Source: CAZQYB01 sp964597535
Lineage (GTDB): Bacteria > Planctomycetota > Phycisphaerae > Sedimentisphaerales > Anaerobacaceae
Length of the DNA: 8,388 nucleotides
Direction: 5' to 3'
Assembly: GCA_964597535.1 (NCBI GenBank)
Contig: CAZQYB010000119.1
Location: 1-8,388, forward strand
The position numbers and the translations under genes were made by a program. Each line of letters begins with the position of its first letter. The stretch's first letter is position 1. A model generated the notes under the pieces. The model saw only the letters and a program-made list of their open reading frames with translations. It was not told where the DNA came from and made no database searches. Shown here in pieces: positions 6,526-8,388 of the stretch.

Positions 6526-6573
6526 ATCAGGGAACAGGGGGGGGGCAGTGTGTCAGGAAATCAGGGGAACAGG
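6526..6573. repeat. ATCAGGG(G)AACAGG direct repeat with a G9 run
   Basis: ATCAGGGAACAGG (6526-6538) is repeated as ATCAGGGGAACAGG (6560-6573). Between them lie a homopolymer of nine G (6537-6545) and a related GTCAGGAA. The region is non-coding, purine-rich and likely prone to slippage. Confidence 0.7.
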
Positions 6574-6615
6574 TTCTAAAAACATTCAGGAGGAAAGTTT
6601 ATAAATTTATTTAAT

Positions 6616-6927
6616 TTAAATAGACCTGTACGACCTGAGATTAAAGTCGCTGCAGACGCCCATTAATGCTGCCCACGATTCTGTTTTTCCTTCAATTGTA
6701 CGTTGTTCAAGATTGATAAATACAAATGTTATTCCGTAAGAGTCCTTTCTATAGGCCCTGACATTTTCCCTGTCTTCTTTTCTTACCCTTCTGTAACCGT
6801 GCAATCCTATAGTGCCCTTAATCCTTTTAAATAAACTTATGTCTATTGGGATTACACGTTTGCCAAGCCTTCTGTTCAGTAGTCTTGCCTGCCATAGACG
6901 CCTGTATGGAAATCTTCTCTTAATCAT
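6616..6927 (-). CDS. Short basic ORF, unrecognised
   Basis: An ATG at 6927 gives 103 residues. A TTG at 6984 would extend it to 122, with only a GGGA too close upstream to act well as a ribosome-binding site. The N-terminal half is strongly basic and Arg-rich (RRFPYRRLWQARLLNRRLGKR), the middle is charged (RRVRKEDRENVRAYRKDSYG), and a more hydrophobic strand follows (ITFVFINLEQ). It ends SWAALMGVCSDFNLRSYRSI. I recognise no family. It has no convincing Shine-Dalgarno sequence at either start. A TTGACA box at 7025-7020 lies upstream but lacks a matching -10. It could be a real small nucleic-acid-binding protein, a decayed mobile-element fragment or a chance ORF. Its neighbours on both sides are non-coding repeats, which favours accessory or decaying DNA. 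Confidence 0.4.
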   Translation of the reverse strand: MIKRRFPYRRLWQARLLNRRLGKRVIPIDISLFKRIKGTIGLHGYRRVRKEDRENVRAYRKDSYGITFVFINLEQRTIEGKTESWAALMGVCSDFNLRSYRSI

Positions 6928-7063
6928 ATTATTTAACTGAGATTTTGCACATACGCCACTTAACGGCGAAACGGTTACTGACAAGAAATCCCACTTACGC
7001 CAAATAGAACTCCGCGGGTTGTCAAACGTTGCTTAGAAACCGCAGAAGTCACTTTCTTTTCAG

Positions 7064-7077
7064 TATAATAGATGGAG
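7064..7077 (+). promoter_or_regulatory. Perfect -10 box and Shine-Dalgarno sequence before a micro-ORF
   Basis: TATAAT at 7064-7069 is followed by GGAG at 7074-7077 and ATG at 7087. No -35 match is found 15-19 bp upstream. If the -10 is active, the transcript would begin near 7076, which would place GGAG at the very 5' end. The two signals may therefore not be used together. Confidence 0.3.
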
Positions 7078-7086
7078 AATTGATAA

Positions 7087-7170
7087 ATGTCAAGGGAATC
7101 CGGCTTAGCGAATTGTTGTACTGTCGGATTTACTTTTGCTTGGGCAGGTTTTACCCGGCGGTTGCCTTAA
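7087..7170 (+). CDS. Candidate 27-residue leader peptide
   Basis: The ATG at 7087 has GGAG 9 nt upstream and gives MSRESGLANCCTVGFTFAWA, then GFTRRLP and TAA. It has no known family. The stop codon lies in the loop of a hairpin at 7157-7184, an arrangement like that of attenuator leader peptides, although no amino-acid run (other than Cys-Cys) stands out as a sensor. It may be a chance ORF. It lies about 500 bp before the TPR gene. Confidence 0.22.
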   Translation: MSRESGLANCCTVGFTFAWAGFTRRLP

Positions 7171-7184
7171 CTGGGCAGGCCGCC
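7157..7184. promoter_or_regulatory. GC-rich stem-loop over the micro-ORF stop
   Basis: GGCGG (7157-7161) pairs with CCGCC (7180-7184). The stem continues through a T-G pair and then TGCC (7163-7166) with GGCA (7174-7177), with G7178 bulged. The loop is 7167-7173 and begins with the TAA of the micro-ORF. A T/C-rich tract (about 7197-7219) follows on the plus strand, too far away for a classical intrinsic terminator. Confidence 0.4.
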
Positions 7185-7360
7185 GCTGTACGCTCCACTC
7201 TATTTCTTTCTTTTTTCCCTTGAAAATCCCCTTTCGCCAATGTATATTAACTCCCGAAGCTTGCCCCTGCGCAGCCTTGGGGGCGCGGACCACACCTGGG
7301 ATCGAAATACTTCCTCGAATTATGTTTTTGAACATTTGAAATTCGCATTTTGAATTTGTT

Positions 7361-7386
7361 TCCACCGCAAGGTGTCCTGCGGAGGA
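7361..7386. repeat. 26-nt near-perfect hairpin
   Basis: TCC-A-CCGCA-A-GG pairs with CC-TGCGG-A-GGA around a TGT loop. There are three outer pairs, one A-A mismatch, five pairs, one bulged A and two inner pairs. It is flanked on both sides by TTGAATTT-like A/T-rich sequence (7329-7357 and 7394-7410), so it looks like a single dispersed palindromic unit. Confidence 0.6.
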
Positions 7387-7422
7387 TTTCGTGCTTTGAA
7401 TTTCGAGTTTTTTCGTACCGGG

Positions 7423-7450
7423 ATACGATTCACGAGATACGAGATACGAA
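7423..7450. repeat. ATACGAG heptad repeat, second locus
   Basis: There are four period-7 units on the plus strand: ATACGAT, TCACGAG, ATACGAG, ATACGAA. The consensus ATACGAG is identical to the heptad upstream of argC (3054-3078, opposite orientation). Confidence 0.8.
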
Positions 7451-7485
7451 ATTAGCCGCCCACGTAACCAAGCGGCAAAAAAATT

Positions 7486-7506
7486 GTAGGGTGGGCCCTG
7501 CCCGCC
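7486..7506 (+). repeat. REP-like hairpin with 5' GTAG (copy 1)
   Basis: GTAG (7486-7489) is followed directly by GGTGGGC (7490-7496), a CCT loop and GCCCGCC (7500-7506), a 7-bp stem with one T-G pair. A GTAG or GGAG tetranucleotide at the foot of a GC-rich hairpin is the known hallmark of REP elements mobilised by REP-associated tyrosine transposases (RAYT/TnpA-REP). The transposase is not in the window. Confidence 0.65.
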
Positions 7507-7521
7507 AAAAACCTTAGGCTT

Positions 7522-7550
7522 GTAGGGTGTGCAACTTATTTGCACACGCC
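7522..7550 (+). repeat. REP-like hairpin with 5' GTAG (copy 2)
   Basis: GTAG (7522-7525) is followed by G-GTGTGCAA (to 7534), a CTTAT loop and TTGCACAC-GCC (7540-7550). The inner stem is 8 perfect base pairs, and the outer G-C pair is separated by a bulged G. It shares the 10-mer TTGTAGGGTG with copy 1, offset by 36 bp in the same orientation, but its stem sequence differs. Confidence 0.65.
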
Positions 7551-7576
7551 GAATCATTCAATGAAAGAGGTTGAAG

Positions 7577-7651
7577 ATGGCAGCAATTGCAGCCTTTGCC
7601 GGAATGAGTGGAATTGGAAAGCAGCTAATAAGGGAGTGGAGACTTAATTAA
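7577..7651 (+). CDS. Candidate 24-residue micro-ORF with P-loop-like motif
   Basis: The ATG at 7577 has AGAGG (7566-7570) as a good Shine-Dalgarno sequence at a 6-nt spacing. It encodes MAAIAAFAGMSGIGKQLIRE then WRLN and TAA. GMSGIGK fits the GxxxxGK Walker A pattern, but Gln replaces the following Thr/Ser, and the ORF is far too short to be an NTPase. It could be a translated leader or a remnant of a gene once fused to the TPR gene. A second ORF (7561-7647, 28 codons) in the TPR frame overlaps it. Only one of these, if either, is likely to be real. Confidence 0.25.
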   Translation: MAAIAAFAGMSGIGKQLIREWRLN

Positions 7652-7674
7652 TCGGGACCTTCGGCAGATTGCGT

Positions 7675-8388
7675 ATGGAAAAGAAGCTATGTAAAGCATT
7701 AACTCTTATCAAAAAACGGCGATGCAAACGTCCTGCACGAAAAGATTCCAAATACTGCTGGCAGCATATGCTAAGCCGTCGTAATGATGCTCGCTGGCAT
7801 AACAACACCAAATGGCAGGCCTGCATCGGTCTGGCAGGCATTTTATTCGCGTTTATTACTTTTTTCTTAGGTCCGACAAAAATAAACCAGAAAGAAATCC
7901 TGCGACGATTTGATGATATTGACAAAAAGCTGTCCGAAACAATGACGCCGGTCCTTACGAAAGAAGATGCTGAACAGCCGCTCTCCGTTGAAGAACAAAA
8001 TCTCCTCGCAGAATACGAAAATTTGAAGCGTATCGCAGAGAAGGCAAACATAAAAGCTCAGCTTAGTCTCAATGCCCAGCTCTCTCACGCAGGGGCTACG
8101 CTTCGCCTTGCCAGATACAAAGAAGCCGAAACAGCCTTCCGCACTATTGTAGTTGGCCATCCCGATAATACTGATGTGATGGCAGGTTTGGGAATTGTGT
8201 TATACCAGATAGCCAAGTACGAGGAAGCTGAAGAACTGTTCCAAAAAGCTTTACTTAAGGATGAAGCGTCCCTGGGAAAAGACCATCCCAATGTCGCCAC
8301 AGACCTTAACAATCTGGCGCAGTTGTATAAGGCCACCAATCGCCTTAAAGAGGCAGAGCCTATGTATAAACGGGCGCTGGAGATATGG
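7675..8388 (+). CDS. Zinc-knuckle/membrane-anchored TPR protein (partial, runs off right edge)
   Basis: From ATG 7675 there are 238 open codons to the window end. Residues 6-31 form a C-x10-C-x10-C-x2-H pattern (Cys6, Cys17, Cys28, His31, ending SKYCWQH). This resembles the small CKA-T-G-C-P-A-YCW-H knuckle found in many short bacterial and viral proteins and presumably binds zinc. One transmembrane segment follows at 47-65 (WQACIGLAGILFAFITFFLG), then a charged linker (70-130). TPR units occupy about 136-165, 166-205 and 206-238. The last two are of the kinesin-light-chain type (SLGKDHPNVATDLNNLAQLY), which normally continue as long arrays for protein-protein contact. The knuckle would be cytoplasmic or exposed depending on orientation, which cannot be read. 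The start is uncertain: no Shine-Dalgarno sequence lies within 15 nt of 7675. TTG 7669 is an alternative, and a GGAG at 7638-7641 is too far away. The frame is open back only to the TAA at 7645. Confidence 0.85.
   Translation, partial: MEKKLCKALTLIKKRRCKRPARKDSKYCWQHMLSRRNDARWHNNTKWQACIGLAGILFAFITFFLGPTKINQKEILRRFDDIDKKLSETMTPVLTKEDAEQPLSVEEQNLLAEYENLKRIAEKANIKAQLSLNAQLSHAGATLRLARYKEAETAFRTIVVGHPDNTDVMAGLGIVLYQIAKYEEAEELFQKALLKDEASLGKDHPNVATDLNNLAQLYKATNRLKEAEPMYKRALEIW

Larger units (their letters stand above)
6985..7674. other. Repeat-rich leader/intergenic region before the TPR gene
   Basis: I see no convincing long gene in these 690 bp. The only long open frame (minus, 7105-7557) runs through palindromic repeats and has no recognisable domain. 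In order, the region holds a perfect TATAAT (7064-7069), a 27-codon ORF with a hairpin at its stop, a pyrimidine-rich tract (about 7190-7215), and A/T-rich TTGAATTTCG-like stretches around a 26-nt hairpin. A heptad repeat block, two GTAG hairpins and two overlapping micro-ORFs just before the TPR gene follow. Each is listed separately. Confidence 0.6.

Noticed and set aside
6588..6593. Consensus AGGAGG Shine-Dalgarno sequence on the plus strand
   Set aside because: No ATG, GTG or TTG follows at a usable distance. The downstream sequence is AT-rich and then antisense to the basic ORF.
7020..7025. TTGACA box (minus strand) upstream of the basic ORF
   Set aside because: No acceptable -10 lies 15-19 bp downstream, so I do not call a promoter there.
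7105..7557. 150-codon minus-strand open frame
   Set aside because: It runs through both REP-like hairpins, the heptad block and the 26-nt palindrome. No ribosome-binding site or domain is evident, so it is most likely a chance opening in repeat DNA.

Overview
The window reads as bacterial chromosome of roughly balanced base composition. Housekeeping genes sit among many short non-coding repeats. Seven genes run on the minus strand, and one TPR gene runs on the plus strand off the right edge. No gene fixes the taxon. The style (a ribosomal operon ending in argC, an EF-G paralogue, kinesin-light-chain-type TPRs, a HEPN gene, many small intergenic repeats) would fit an environmental planctomycete-like or other PVC or deltaproteobacterial-type lineage. 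That is inference and weakly held.

Left part (1-1965). The first 27 codons of a HEPN-domain protein leave the left edge on the minus strand. Next come a nitrilase-superfamily amidohydrolase with an intact Glu-Lys-Cys triad (187-1026) and an AT-rich gene for a predicted lipoprotein/membrane protein of unknown function (1120-1965). The hydrolase has a TTGACA box placed so that its mRNA could begin at or very near the start codon.

Centre (2053-6361). A minus-strand operon rplM-rpsI-argC encodes ribosomal proteins L13 and S9 and N-acetyl-glutamyl-phosphate reductase. It is driven by a good sigma70-type promoter (TTGACA, 16 bp, TAGAAT) about 25 bp upstream of the L13 start. The 84-bp gap between rpsI and argC is almost entirely 7-bp tandem repeats of two kinds, one of which runs into the argC start. 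Upstream lies a complete elongation factor G-like GTPase of 676 residues with a GTG start and a good Shine-Dalgarno sequence. Its P-loop and switch I differ from classical EF-G, so it is more likely a paralogue than the main translocase.

Right part (6362-8388). This part is repeat-rich and gene-poor. A short, basic, unrecognised ORF (6616-6927) sits in it. From 6985 to 7674 there is no convincing long gene. That stretch holds a perfect -10 box followed by a 27-codon ORF whose stop lies in a hairpin (attenuator-like), a 26-nt hairpin, a second block of the heptad found at argC, and two REP-like hairpins each beginning GTAG. A plus-strand gene then starts near 7675. It encodes a C-C-C-H putative zinc-binding knuckle, one membrane segment and TPR repeats, and it continues past the edge.

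The main functional unit is the translation/arginine operon. The other genes look independent. The most unusual material is the repeat architecture and the leader region upstream of the TPR gene.
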